A DNA stretch of 64,000 nucleotides from positions 105,476-169,475 of the forward strand of contig KE159697.1 of NCBI GenBank assembly GCA_000403415.2, written 5' to 3'. The position numbers and the translations under genes were made by a program. Under the pieces are notes generated by a model. The model was not told the DNA's origin. It saw only the letters and a list, made by a program, of their open reading frames with translations, and made no database searches. Position 1 is the first letter of the stretch. Each line of letters opens with the position of its first letter. This DNA is from Firmicutes bacterium M10-2. GTDB lineage: Bacteria; Bacillota_I; Bacilli_A; Erysipelotrichales; Erysipelotrichaceae. Of the stretch, positions 24,228-35,494 are shown piece after piece.

Positions 24228-25109
24228 ATGGCGATCGGATTGCTTGCCGGCATACTTTGGGCATTGGATACTGTGATTTTATCGAAAGCTCTCGCTCCCT
24301 TTGAACTGCTTATGATCGCACCGATTGTGGCTGCTGCCATTCATGATACATGCTCTTTTCTTGATTTAAGTTTGTTTCACATCTTTAAGAAACAGCTTGG
24401 ACTCTTGTTCAAAACACTGAGATCGAAAAATGCACGCCGGATCGTTTTTGCCGCACTTCTTGGAGGACCAATCGGAATGAGTGCATATGTGAGCGCCATT
24501 TATTTTATGGGTCCGGCATATACGGCTGCGTTCTCGAGCTTGTATCCTGCCTTCGGTCTTATTTTGTCGTATTTTATTTTTCACGAGCCTATCACGAAAA
24601 AGCAGCTATTCGGAATCGGAATCTCGTTATTTGGCATATTTATGATGTCGTTTGGTTCCACGCAGGAAATGATCAGTCTGCCAATCGGAATGCTGTGTGT
24701 GCTTCTTTGTATCGTTTGCTGGGGTGGTGAAGGTATTCTGGCACAATTCGGCATGAAAGACGGACAACTGGAAAGCAATCACGCCTTGTGGATTCGCCAA
24801 GGTATTTCCTCGCTCACATATGTGATCGTGATCATGAATTTGATTTCCGGATGGGATCTTGCAGGTCAAATGCTCAACGGATCCTCTTTCTTATGGATTG
24901 TTTTGGCTGCTCTTGCCGGATCCAGCTCGTATTTATGCTATTACCATGCCCTGCACCATATCGGAACGAGCAAGGCTATGCCACTGAACATTACTTATGT
25001 GGCATGGGCAATCGTTTTTTCGTTTTTCATTTTACACACGGTCCCCTCAATCGAAGAAATCGGATTCGGAAGCCTTGTATTGATGGGAGCGATTTTGGCA
25101 AGTTCATAG
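24228..25109 (+). CDS. EamA/DMT family transporter
   Basis: This 293-aa protein with ten predicted helices is made of two EamA repeats. The first ends around GPAYTAAFSSLYPAFGLILSY, with the FHEPITKKQLFGIGISLFG signature; the second ends after HHIGTSKAMPLNITYVAWA. DMT transporters usually export amino acids or other metabolites; the substrate is not evident. It is divergent from the T-box/metY operon, so a methionine-related role is possible but unproven. GGAGG precedes the ATG, and an extended -10 (TGATATAAT, 24193-24201) lies upstream. It is monocistronic, with a terminator right after the stop codon. Confidence 0.88.
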   Translation: MAIGLLAGILWALDTVILSKALAPFELLMIAPIVAAAIHDTCSFLDLSLFHIFKKQLGLLFKTLRSKNARRIVFAALLGGPIGMSAYVSAIYFMGPAYTAAFSSLYPAFGLILSYFIFHEPITKKQLFGIGISLFGIFMMSFGSTQEMISLPIGMLCVLLCIVCWGGEGILAQFGMKDGQLESNHALWIRQGISSLTYVIVIMNLISGWDLAGQMLNGSSFLWIVLAALAGSSSYLCYYHALHHIGTSKAMPLNITYVAWAIVFSFFILHTVPSIEEIGFGSLVLMGAILASS

Positions 25110-25140
25110 AAAAAGGTCGGTTTTTGCCGACCTTGATTTT

Positions 25141-25142
<2 letters not shown>
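25110..25142 (+). terminator. Intrinsic terminator between convergent genes
   Basis: AAGGTCGG and CCGACCTT arms are followed by GATTTTTT on the plus strand after the EamA gene; the preceding A-run allows function on the minus strand as well. Confidence 0.8.
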
Positions 25143-26760
<1,618 letters not shown>

Positions 26761-26792
26761 TGTTTCGCATCTTTTTCCGTTATAATAAATAA

Positions 26793-28268
<1,476 letters not shown>

Positions 28269-28299
28269 ATTTTTAAAATTTTGATTTAAAACACGCATA

Positions 28300-28338
28300 A
28301 CGAGCAGCACAACGGCGAATCCGGTTGCTGCTCGTTTT
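28300..28338 (+). terminator. Intrinsic terminator after the plus-strand GH1 gene
   Basis: ACGAGCAGCA and TGCTGCTCGT arms enclose a 16-base loop and are followed by TTTT. The next minus-strand gene ends 14 bases beyond it. Confidence 0.8.
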
Positions 28339-28351
28339 GCTTTGGCACACC

Positions 28352-28951
28352 TCAAAATCGTTTGATCTTCCAATCTTTGAAAAACCCTTCCGTTCCCGTA
28401 TCCACATACAATCCGACTGCTCCGCTTGCGTCTGCCCCATGTTTCAGATCAATCACTTCTAAAACCGGATGATCCATATCCTGCACATAAAAGGTCGCTT
28501 TTTCGTTCATGATCACAGCTTTGACAGCAATCCATTCATCCAGTTGAATATTTACGGGTGCTTCATACCCATCAATCCCAAATTCTCGAAAATAAGCGAA
28601 TGTATATCCCGGATAAGAAAAATATTGGGATCCATGGGCTCTGCGGACAGGGTCCGGATGGTTGCCGTTGGTCGGTCGCACATAATACGATTCGAATTCG
28701 GACCCATCTTGCTTTGACCGAAACACGATTCCGATAAATCCTCTCGCAAAATCGGGAGCATCCGGCAAGAGGCGCGAACGCATCTTCACTTCGATGATCC
28801 CATTATGAAACGGTTGTTCTTCTTCGAAAAGAACGATCGTATTCTCATCAAAGCGATCGATTTTTTCGTTTTTTTCAACACGCAGCACTTGTTCGTTTTC
28901 CAAATTGATCCATTGGATATTTGTATGAATGGCTTTTAATTTTTCGTTCAT
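28352..28951 (-). CDS. Concanavalin A-like (jelly-roll) protein of unknown function
   Basis: This 199-aa soluble protein has no signal peptide. Alternating hydrophobic strands and segments such as NGIIEVKMRSRLL, FARGFIGIVFRSKQDG, FESYYVRPTNG and AVGLYVDTGTEGFFKDWKI fit a LamG/DUF1080-like beta-sandwich used by carbohydrate-binding or hydrolysing proteins. No catalytic residues can be assigned. It is convergent with the GH1 gene and divergent from the sensor operon at 29058; both neighbours suggest carbohydrate metabolism. The start at 28951 follows an AGGAT-type weak ribosome site. Confidence 0.6.
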   Translation of the reverse strand: MNEKLKAIHTNIQWINLENEQVLRVEKNEKIDRFDENTIVLFEEEQPFHNGIIEVKMRSRLLPDAPDFARGFIGIVFRSKQDGSEFESYYVRPTNGNHPDPVRRAHGSQYFSYPGYTFAYFREFGIDGYEAPVNIQLDEWIAVKAVIMNEKATFYVQDMDHPVLEVIDLKHGADASGAVGLYVDTGTEGFFKDWKIKRF

Positions 28952-29057
28952 TTTCTTTTATCCTTTCTTCTTTACTCTATTTTAGTGTATTTTGAACATT
29001 TTTGCTCATTTCCACGCTTATTTGAGTATAATGAAAAAAAGAAGATGGAAAAAGATT

Positions 29058-30008
29058 ATGAAAAAGAGAGTATGTATCCTGTTATTGTGTATCGGAATGC
29101 TGACATTGTTTTTGGCTCCGCTTTATTTTTATAATAAATCTGCTTCATTTACGGAGATCAAACGCTTTGGGGTCACCTATATGACGATGAACAATCCGTT
29201 TTATGAAGTCATCAATAATGAATTGCGCAAAGAAATCGAATCCCGAGGCGATCAGCTTATCGTCAGAGATCCTCTGTTGGATCTTGAAAAGCAAAAAGCA
29301 CAAATCGAGCAATTTGTGGAAATGAAAGTCGACGGAATTTTTATCAATCCTGTGGATTCCAACGGCATTGAGCCGGCATTGGAAAAAGCGAAGGAGGCCA
29401 AAATTCCCGTGATCGCGATTGACGCTTCGATCGCAAGTTCGGATTTTGTAATTTCAACAATTGTTTCCGACAATTACGATGCCGGCGTGCAATGCGCCAA
29501 GCATATCATCAAACATTGCGAGCCCGGACCGATTGCTTTATTGAAGCATTCTACCGTACGTTCGGCCAGTGATCGTATCCAAGGATTTAAAGACACGATT
29601 GTCCAAGATCCGCGTTTTACGATTGTCAACGAAGCCGAATGTTTCGGCCAGCTGGAAATCGCAATGCCGAAAACAAACGAAATGCTTGAACAAACTCCCC
29701 AAATCAAGATCATTATGGCATTGAACGATCCAAGTGCTCTAGGCGCAAAAGCGGCCTTAAAAGTGCTTGATCGCAACGATATTCAAATTTACGGTGTGGA
29801 CGGAACACCTGAAATGAAAGCATTAATCGGCTCCGACCCAAGCATTGTAGCGACTGTTGCACAATCTCCGTATATGATTGGCCGTACAGCTGCCTTCTCG
29901 ATGTATTCTTATTTAGACGGAAACTTTATCGAAAAAAACGTGATGATCGATGTGAATCTTATCGATTTGGAAACGATCGATAAATATTCGAAAGGCGGGT
30001 GGCAGTAA
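29058..30008 (+). CDS. Membrane-anchored sugar-binding protein (periplasmic-binding type 4)
   Basis: This 316-aa protein starts MKKRVCILLLCIGMLTLFLA, a signal-anchor with no lipobox Cys. It continues with a ribose-binding-protein fold: FGVTYMTMNNPFYEVINNEL, DGIFINPVDSNGIEPAL, IPVIAIDASI, ALNDPSALGAKAAL and IYGVDGTPEM. Upstream in-frame Met codons precede or overlap the TATAAT at 29027-29032, so 29058 is the likely start. It is the first gene of a four-gene operon with a histidine kinase, a response regulator and a second binding protein. No permease or ATPase is present, so it probably presents sugar to the kinase and not to a transporter. Its stop overlaps the kinase start (TAATG). Confidence 0.85.
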   Translation: MKKRVCILLLCIGMLTLFLAPLYFYNKSASFTEIKRFGVTYMTMNNPFYEVINNELRKEIESRGDQLIVRDPLLDLEKQKAQIEQFVEMKVDGIFINPVDSNGIEPALEKAKEAKIPVIAIDASIASSDFVISTIVSDNYDAGVQCAKHIIKHCEPGPIALLKHSTVRSASDRIQGFKDTIVQDPRFTIVNEAECFGQLEIAMPKTNEMLEQTPQIKIIMALNDPSALGAKAALKVLDRNDIQIYGVDGTPEMKALIGSDPSIVATVAQSPYMIGRTAAFSMYSYLDGNFIEKNVMIDVNLIDLETIDKYSKGGWQ

Positions 30009-31315
30009 TGTTTTCCTATTTTCGAACTGTTTCTCGTGTACGCAGTGCTTTGATTTTTATCAATTATATGATCATCATGGTATATGCCGGTGTTTTTTTG
30101 ATGGGAACACGTTATTTAGTCGTGCATCAGGAAAGTCTTGCGTTCTTGAGTCAACTCCCCCACATTCCCAAGGATCCGCAAATCGTATTTATAGGCTGTT
30201 TCGTACTTTATATTCTTTTTGCGATTCTTCTTTTAAACAGCAAACAAAATCAAATTTTTCACTTTATCGATTTGATTATCGAATGGGTGATTTCTTTTGC
30301 GATCATTTTACTGCTTGATCTTTCGACACAATCGATTGTGCTTCTTGTGATCTGTGATTGTCTGTACCATGTGCGGGATTTGAAAAACAGCCAAATCTAC
30401 TGTATGCTCACTTTTTCAATCGTACTTTATATGTTTTCCAATTATTCGATTATGAGTCAGATTATTGCCTTAAACAATTTGCAGAGCTATTTTACGGTTT
30501 TTTCACCGACTGTCAATGCATTGCTAAGTTCTGTGCGGACGATACTTGAAGGGCTTAATTTGCTACTGTTTATTTTATTTATCGCCTACTTTACCGTGAA
30601 TCAGTACAAGGAAAAAGAAAATATCGCACAAGAGCTGGAAATGGTCAACGAAGTCAATGCACAGCTGCGCCATTATGCCGCGATAACCGAACAAGCTGCG
30701 GAAAACAATGAACGAAAACGAATTGCCCGGGAAATTCATGATACGCTCGGGCACGCTCTGACAGGAATTGCGGCCGGAATTGACGCATGTCTGATCATGA
30801 TTGATAAAAAACCCGAATTGGTAAAAGGCCAACTACAGCGCATACGAAATGTGGTGACTGAAGGAATCGGCGATGTACGCAATTCTCTCCAGAAATTAAG
30901 GCCCGGTGCTCTTGAACAGCAAAGTTTGGAGGGTGCCTTGAAAAAAATGATCCAAGAATTTGTTTCGGTATCGAATGTAGATATTGTCCTATCTTATAAA
31001 CTTCCGGAACTTGATTTCGAAAAAACAAAGGAAGATGCGTTGTTCCGGATGATCCAGGAATGCATCACAAATTCCATTCGTCATGGGCACGCAAAACACG
31101 TTGCGGTCCGCATAGAAACGGATCAGAATATACCCGATCATATTATTGTGGTTGTACAGGATGACGGTCAAGGGTGCGAAACAATCCATCCGGGATACGG
31201 ATTGATGCAGATGGCCGAACGGATCAGCACGATCCACGGAACTCTTTCTTATGAAGGAAAAGACGGATTTGTATGCAAAGCAATTATTCCGTTGCAGAAA
31301 GGAGAATTGAAATGA
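30008..31315 (+). CDS. Sensor histidine kinase, NarL/DesK type (HisKA_3)
   Basis: The 435-aa protein has about six N-terminal transmembrane helices (for example FIGCFVLYILFAILLLNS). These are followed by the dimerisation/phospho-acceptor helix ERKRIAREIHDTLGHALTG with the conserved His, and an ATPase domain with DDGQGCETIHPGYGLMQM. Little extracellular sequence separates the helices, so ligand information probably comes through a partner such as the flanking sugar-binding proteins. The start TAATG overlaps the upstream stop, and its stop overlaps the regulator start (ATGA). It should phosphorylate the response regulator encoded next. Confidence 0.9.
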   Translation: MFSYFRTVSRVRSALIFINYMIIMVYAGVFLMGTRYLVVHQESLAFLSQLPHIPKDPQIVFIGCFVLYILFAILLLNSKQNQIFHFIDLIIEWVISFAIILLLDLSTQSIVLLVICDCLYHVRDLKNSQIYCMLTFSIVLYMFSNYSIMSQIIALNNLQSYFTVFSPTVNALLSSVRTILEGLNLLLFILFIAYFTVNQYKEKENIAQELEMVNEVNAQLRHYAAITEQAAENNERKRIAREIHDTLGHALTGIAAGIDACLIMIDKKPELVKGQLQRIRNVVTEGIGDVRNSLQKLRPGALEQQSLEGALKKMIQEFVSVSNVDIVLSYKLPELDFEKTKEDALFRMIQECITNSIRHGHAKHVAVRIETDQNIPDHIIVVVQDDGQGCETIHPGYGLMQMAERISTIHGTLSYEGKDGFVCKAIIPLQKGELK

Positions 31316-31971
31316 TCAAAATACTTATTGCTGACGATCAGGAAATGATCCGCAGCTCTTTGGAGCTTGTTTTGTCCTGCGAAGAAGATCTCGATGTAAA
31401 AGGGGTTGCACAAAACGGAGTCGAAGTTCTTGAATTTTTGGAAAAACAGCCAGTCGATGTCATTCTTATGGATATCCGCATGCCGATCATGGATGGAGTG
31501 CTGTGCACTCGAAAAGTGAAAGAGCGCTGGTCCGATACCAAAGTCATCATCTTGACGACTTTTGATGATGATGATTTTGTATTTTCCGCTCTGCAATATG
31601 GTGCCAGCGGCTATTTGCTGAAAGCAGGAGATCTGGATACATTGCATGAAGCCATACAAACTGTCCACAGCGGCGGGGCAATGATCAATCCGGGCATTGC
31701 CCGAAAAGTAGTCGATCTTTTTTCCCGAGTCAAAAATACGCCGATCATCGAAGTTGACGAACAAAACGTAAACAAGATCTCGGATGTCGAATGGGAGGTC
31801 ATACAGCAAATCGGAAAGGGGCTTTCCAACAAAGAAATTGCCGAAACGCTCTTCCTTTCCGAAGGAACAGTTCGCAATTATCTTTCGCGGATTCTCGGAA
31901 AACTTGGTTTGCGTGATCGTACCCAAGTCGCAATATGGGCTGTCGAACACGGATTTATGAGGAAATTATGA
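31312..31971 (+). CDS. LuxR/NarL family response regulator
   Basis: The receiver domain starts MIKILIADDQEMIRSSLELV and has the phospho-acceptor Asp in DVILMDIRMPIMDG and the conserved Thr/Lys positions (ILTTFDDDD, GYLLKAG). The C-terminal LuxR HTH is LSNKEIAETLFLSEGTVRNY. The protein is 219 aa long. AAAGGAG lies inside the end of the kinase gene, seven bases before the ATG. It is the cognate partner of the upstream kinase. The regulated genes are unknown; candidates are its own operon and the sugar genes around it. Confidence 0.93.
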   Translation: MIKILIADDQEMIRSSLELVLSCEEDLDVKGVAQNGVEVLEFLEKQPVDVILMDIRMPIMDGVLCTRKVKERWSDTKVIILTTFDDDDFVFSALQYGASGYLLKAGDLDTLHEAIQTVHSGGAMINPGIARKVVDLFSRVKNTPIIEVDEQNVNKISDVEWEVIQQIGKGLSNKEIAETLFLSEGTVRNYLSRILGKLGLRDRTQVAIWAVEHGFMRKL

Positions 31972-33242
31972 TGGCTTTTTTCAAGAAAAAAGAGTTGCTG
32001 ATTATGATGGTTGTCCTAGGCTTGATTGCTGCTTTAGTTTATGTTCAGCGCCCGGTCGTCTTAAAACTGGGAATTTTTACGGGCGGAAGCTGGAATGTAC
32101 CGTCCGTTACTACTTATGAATTTGTCGATGAGATCATCGAGCGGTTCGAGCAAGAGCATCCGGGCGTCCAAGTAGAGTACGAAGCAGGAATTCGCAGACA
32201 GGACTACCCAACATGGATGGCTGATCGTATTTTGACCGGAAATTGTCCGGATGTATTTTTGATCTTGGATGAGGACTTTTTTCAATATGCGCAGCTTGGT
32301 GTATTGAAAAACTTAAATTCTTATTTGGTTTCAGACCCGCAATTCGATCCTTCCCGATATTTTCCGGGTGCTTTGGAACATGGCTGTTTCGACTCCAAGC
32401 AGTTCGTCCTCCCTCTTGAATCGAGTCCTGAATTGATGTTTGTCAATGTTTCCATGTTGAAACAGGAAGGAATTCCCCTGCCAGATGAAAATTGGACAGT
32501 CGATGACCTTTACGCGATTTGCGAAGCGGTCACAAAAGACATCGATCATAATGGTACCGTGGATCAGTTCGGTATTGTCGGCTACAACTGGAATCATATC
32601 CTGACTGCCTATGGGATTACTATTAACGATAAAGACGGAAAAATAAAACTTGATCATCCGCAATTGCGCAATGCCTTACAGCAGCTCAAAGATCTTGATG
32701 CGCTCAACAAAACGATCACCCCTACTCAGCAAGATCTGGATGAAGGAAAGGTCGCTTTTGCGCCTATGGACTATGCTCAATTTGTCACTTACAATCCGTA
32801 TCCTTGGCGAATCAAACGTTATTCGAATTTCGATTGGCTTTGTATCCCTATGCCTTCACAGGAAGCAGGGAAAAGCAGTTATGGCGGGGCATGGCTTTCT
32901 ATGGGAATTTCAAGCCGTACTCATTACGGCAATCTTTCATGGCAGCTTTTGAAAGAATTTTGCTATAGAGAAGAAAGTCAGAAAAAAATGGTTCTGAACG
33001 GTTCGGGTGTCAGTGCGCTGCAAGGACTTCTGTTTGAAGATGAAATCATCGACTACTATTCGGGAATTGATATTTCTTCTTCGCTGATTAATACAATCAT
33101 GCAAAAAGGGCCTCACAACAGTATTATGCTTGATGATGACCGACAGACATTTCTTGATGTGCAAATCAATAAAATTCTCGATGAAGAGGACGAGCTCGAT
33201 CTTTCTTTGATGGAGCTTGAACGAAAAATCAACAAACAATAA
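31968..33242 (+). CDS. Membrane-anchored extracellular solute-binding protein (family 1)
   Basis: This 424-aa protein starts MMAFFKKKELLIMMVVLG, an N-terminal anchor without a lipobox Cys. It then shows the family-1 oligosaccharide-binding fold: IIERFEQEHPGVQVEYEAG, CPDVFLILDEDFFQYAQLG, VLPLESSPELMFVN, and GGAWLSMGISSRT. It lacks any partner ABC permease. Its start overlaps the response-regulator stop, so it belongs to the sensor operon, which thereby carries two binding proteins of different folds. A role as second sensory subunit or as feedback target is inferred. Confidence 0.85.
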   Translation: MMAFFKKKELLIMMVVLGLIAALVYVQRPVVLKLGIFTGGSWNVPSVTTYEFVDEIIERFEQEHPGVQVEYEAGIRRQDYPTWMADRILTGNCPDVFLILDEDFFQYAQLGVLKNLNSYLVSDPQFDPSRYFPGALEHGCFDSKQFVLPLESSPELMFVNVSMLKQEGIPLPDENWTVDDLYAICEAVTKDIDHNGTVDQFGIVGYNWNHILTAYGITINDKDGKIKLDHPQLRNALQQLKDLDALNKTITPTQQDLDEGKVAFAPMDYAQFVTYNPYPWRIKRYSNFDWLCIPMPSQEAGKSSYGGAWLSMGISSRTHYGNLSWQLLKEFCYREESQKKMVLNGSGVSALQGLLFEDEIIDYYSGIDISSSLINTIMQKGPHNSIMLDDDRQTFLDVQINKILDEEDELDLSLMELERKINKQ

Positions 33243-33244
33243 AA

Positions 33245-33262
33245 ACCGCCATGTGGCGGTTA
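33245..33262 (-). terminator. Intrinsic terminator after rpiR
   Basis: AACCGCC and GGCGGTT arms with TTTTTATT on the minus strand, directly overlapping the rpiR stop codon region and the end of the convergent binding-protein gene. Confidence 0.75.
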
Positions 33263-34078
33263 GCGGTCAATGACTTTCAAGGTCGCATCATAAAGTTTTG
33301 TTTTTCTCGGACGATCGAGTTCCATATAGCTTGCATAAAGCATATCAATAAAGATCAATAGAGGAAATTGGGGAGATATCAAGTTTCCGCGATCTAAATG
33401 CTTGAGCGAAGGCACAAGAACGATTTCATCGCAAAACCGTTCATGAAGCTCATTGTGATTGGCTGTGACAAGCACTGTTGTCGCTCCTCTTTTCTTCGAT
33501 TCTTCAAGAAACACGAGCACTTCCCGACTTTCTCCCGACAAGGAAAAACCGATTGTCACATCTTCTTCCTGGCGCATAATCGCTTGGATCATCATCATTT
33601 CAGGATCAGTGAGCGCGTTGATATCCACACCGATCCGTGTAAAGCGATGGGCCATTTCCATGGCGGCATAACCGGAAATTCCTTTTCCGCAAACCGATGT
33701 TCTTCTTGCTAAGGTGAGCATTTCGGTCACGCGGCTCATTTGATCCTTATCCATGAGCGAGTCACTCTTTGTCAATAAGATTTGGTATGCGTCGAAAACC
33801 GAAGTCGAGCTTTGCGCGACCGTATCGTAAAGTTCGGATTGATTCAAAGATCCTTCATATAAATAGATAAATTCCCGATATCCTCGGAATCCGCATTTTT
33901 TCGCAAATCGGGAAAGGGTCGCTTCAGAGATTGCCAATCGTTTACTCATCGCTTTGGAAGAAAAATCCACGATCTGACGGTTCGTCAGGAAGAAATCGGC
34001 TACATCTTTTTCAAGCTGGGTCAGTTTTTGATAGGCGGATTCGATCTTCGGCAAGATCGATTTATACGGGCTATTCAT
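33260..34078 (-). CDS. RpiR/MurR family transcriptional regulator (sialic acid operon)
   Basis: This 272-aa protein has an N-terminal RpiR HTH (LTQLEKDVADFFLTN, KRLAISEATLSRFAKKCGFRGYREF, here split) and a C-terminal SIS domain (SVCGKGISGYAAMEMAHRF, IGFSLSGESREVLVFL) that binds phosphosugars. It overlaps the ROK kinase gene by eight bases, so the two are co-translated. NanR-type RpiR regulators respond to ManNAc-6-phosphate or related sugars; here it most likely controls the nan genes upstream. Confidence 0.9.
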   Translation of the reverse strand: MNSPYKSILPKIESAYQKLTQLEKDVADFFLTNRQIVDFSSKAMSKRLAISEATLSRFAKKCGFRGYREFIYLYEGSLNQSELYDTVAQSSTSVFDAYQILLTKSDSLMDKDQMSRVTEMLTLARRTSVCGKGISGYAAMEMAHRFTRIGVDINALTDPEMMMIQAIMRQEEDVTIGFSLSGESREVLVFLEESKKRGATTVLVTANHNELHERFCDEIVLVPSLKHLDRGNLISPQFPLLIFIDMLYASYMELDRPRKTKLYDATLKVIDR

Positions 34079-34970
34079 TGCTTTGAGGATGCTTTTTCAA
34101 AAAATTCGCCAACGCACCTTTCATACCTGCATCATTGGCGTGTTGAGCAAACTCGATTCGCGTGTTTTTCGCAATTAGCGGGATCGTATGAGCAGCAAAC
34201 GCATCTTCAAGATCTTGACGCATCTTTTCTCCTTGGGCCATGATTCCTCCACCAAGTACGATGACTTCGGGATTGAGCACAAAGCTGATAAGGGCCATCC
34301 CTTGTCCGAGCACATCGCACATATTTTTAATGGCTTGAATGCAGTCCTGATCTCCTTGATCGGCGCATGCAAAAATCTTTTTTCCGTTCCATAAAGACAA
34401 CGGCTCGTTTTTCTTTTTTGCCACATTGTTAACCAGAGCACTTGTCGCTCCGATATCTTGAAAAGGAATTCCGTTGATTGGCATGTAGCCGACTTCGCAA
34501 GCCGAAAAACAATTCCCGTGAAGGAGATTTCCTTCTTCGATAAAGCAGCCACCGATCCCGGTTCCGATTGTGAGCATCAACATAGAAGCCGCATCTTTTC
34601 CTTTTCCGTTTTGAGCTTCGGCAAGTCCTGCGCAATTTACATCGTTTTCGACTTCTGTCGGCCGCGCGAATTTCTTTTCAAGCCGTTCTTTATAATTGAT
34701 CCCGATATAATTCGGAATCGCATCGGAAGCATGGATAATACAGCCCTTTTCGCTGTCAACTACGCCGGCTGTAGAGATTGCGATTCCTGCGATGTTCTCA
34801 TCTTGTTCAATCATTTGTCTGACAAGATCTTCGACTTTTTCAGCGAGTGCTTCCCCTCCTTTGTAGGCCTGAGTTTCTGTTTCGTTTTTTTGAACAACGG
34901 AACCATTCTCGTTTAAGATTCCGTATTTGATGGCGGTCCCGCCAATATCTATGCATGCAAATGTATTCAT
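34071..34970 (-). CDS. nanK: ROK family kinase, probable N-acetylmannosamine kinase
   Basis: This 299-aa sugar kinase starts MNTFACIDIGGTAIKYGILN (phosphate loop), has VENDVNCAGLAEAQ with the catalytic Asp, TIGTGIGGCFIEEGNLLHGN and the VLGGGIMAQGE adenosine motif. In the nan context the substrate is probably N-acetylmannosamine, giving ManNAc-6-P. The HGNCFSACEVGYM stretch partly matches the zinc site of ROK kinases. The Met at 34970 follows AAGGAG; the earlier open frame is not supported by a ribosome site. A terminator and a new TATAAT (34989-34994) lie just upstream, so nanK-rpiR form their own unit. Confidence 0.88.
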   Translation of the reverse strand: MNTFACIDIGGTAIKYGILNENGSVVQKNETETQAYKGGEALAEKVEDLVRQMIEQDENIAGIAISTAGVVDSEKGCIIHASDAIPNYIGINYKERLEKKFARPTEVENDVNCAGLAEAQNGKGKDAASMLMLTIGTGIGGCFIEEGNLLHGNCFSACEVGYMPINGIPFQDIGATSALVNNVAKKKNEPLSLWNGKKIFACADQGDQDCIQAIKNMCDVLGQGMALISFVLNPEVIVLGGGIMAQGEKMRQDLEDAFAAHTIPLIAKNTRIEFAQHANDAGMKGALANFLKKHPQSNE

Positions 34971-34995
34971 CTTTTTCTCCTTATTTTTATTATAA

Positions 34996-35034
34996 ACCAA
35001 AAACGCACCGCAATGATCAAGCATGTACGGTGCG
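34996..35034 (-). terminator. Intrinsic terminator between nanQ and nanK
   Basis: CGCACCG and CGGTGCG arms with TTTTTGG on the minus strand, eight bases after the nanQ stop codon. A -10 sequence for nanK follows immediately. Confidence 0.8.
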
Positions 35035-35041
35035 AATGGAT

Positions 35042-35494
35042 TTACTGGTCGATCTTAACTTTAAAGATCGCTTTTTTTATTCGTTGCGGATTTCCTTTGT
35101 ACGCAACAGCTGTTCTATGGGCATCCTGAGGATCGCACACTAAGTACGTTCCGGGAGTCATTATAACTGAAGCATTTTCGTTTCCTTCCATTGAAACAAA
35201 ATCAGACGCTTTTTCATATCCTTTGATTTCCATATTCGATATGAAATTTAAATCGATTTGTTCTTCTCCGGAAAGCGGAACATGCACATCCAAGTAGTCT
35301 TTGTGCGCTTCCCAAAATCTTTTTTTTGGCGAAGTTGTTTCATATTCCACGATATTTACAAACAAGTTTTCTCCGTCGATTTCATGACTTCCTTTTTCAA
35401 ATTGAAGCAAGTCGTGGCTTGACGCAAAATCAAGCGCGGCCTTCACACCATGCGATAAAGGTTGTTCGATATGATCGATTTGTCCGAAAATCAT
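35042..35494 (-). CDS. nanQ: YhcH/YjgK/YiaL family protein (NanQ-type sialic acid anomerase)
   Basis: This 150-aa cupin-like protein has the family motifs FWEAHKDYLDVHVPLSGEE and MTPGTYLVCDPQDAHRTAVA, with His residues that would bind a metal. In E. coli the homologue NanQ speeds the conversion of alpha- to beta-N-acetylneuraminate so that the lyase can act faster. Its ATG overlaps the stop codon of the symporter gene by four bases (ATGA), which places it firmly in the nan operon. Confidence 0.88.
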   Translation of the reverse strand: MIFGQIDHIEQPLSHGVKAALDFASSHDLLQFEKGSHEIDGENLFVNIVEYETTSPKKRFWEAHKDYLDVHVPLSGEEQIDLNFISNMEIKGYEKASDFVSMEGNENASVIMTPGTYLVCDPQDAHRTAVAYKGNPQRIKKAIFKVKIDQ

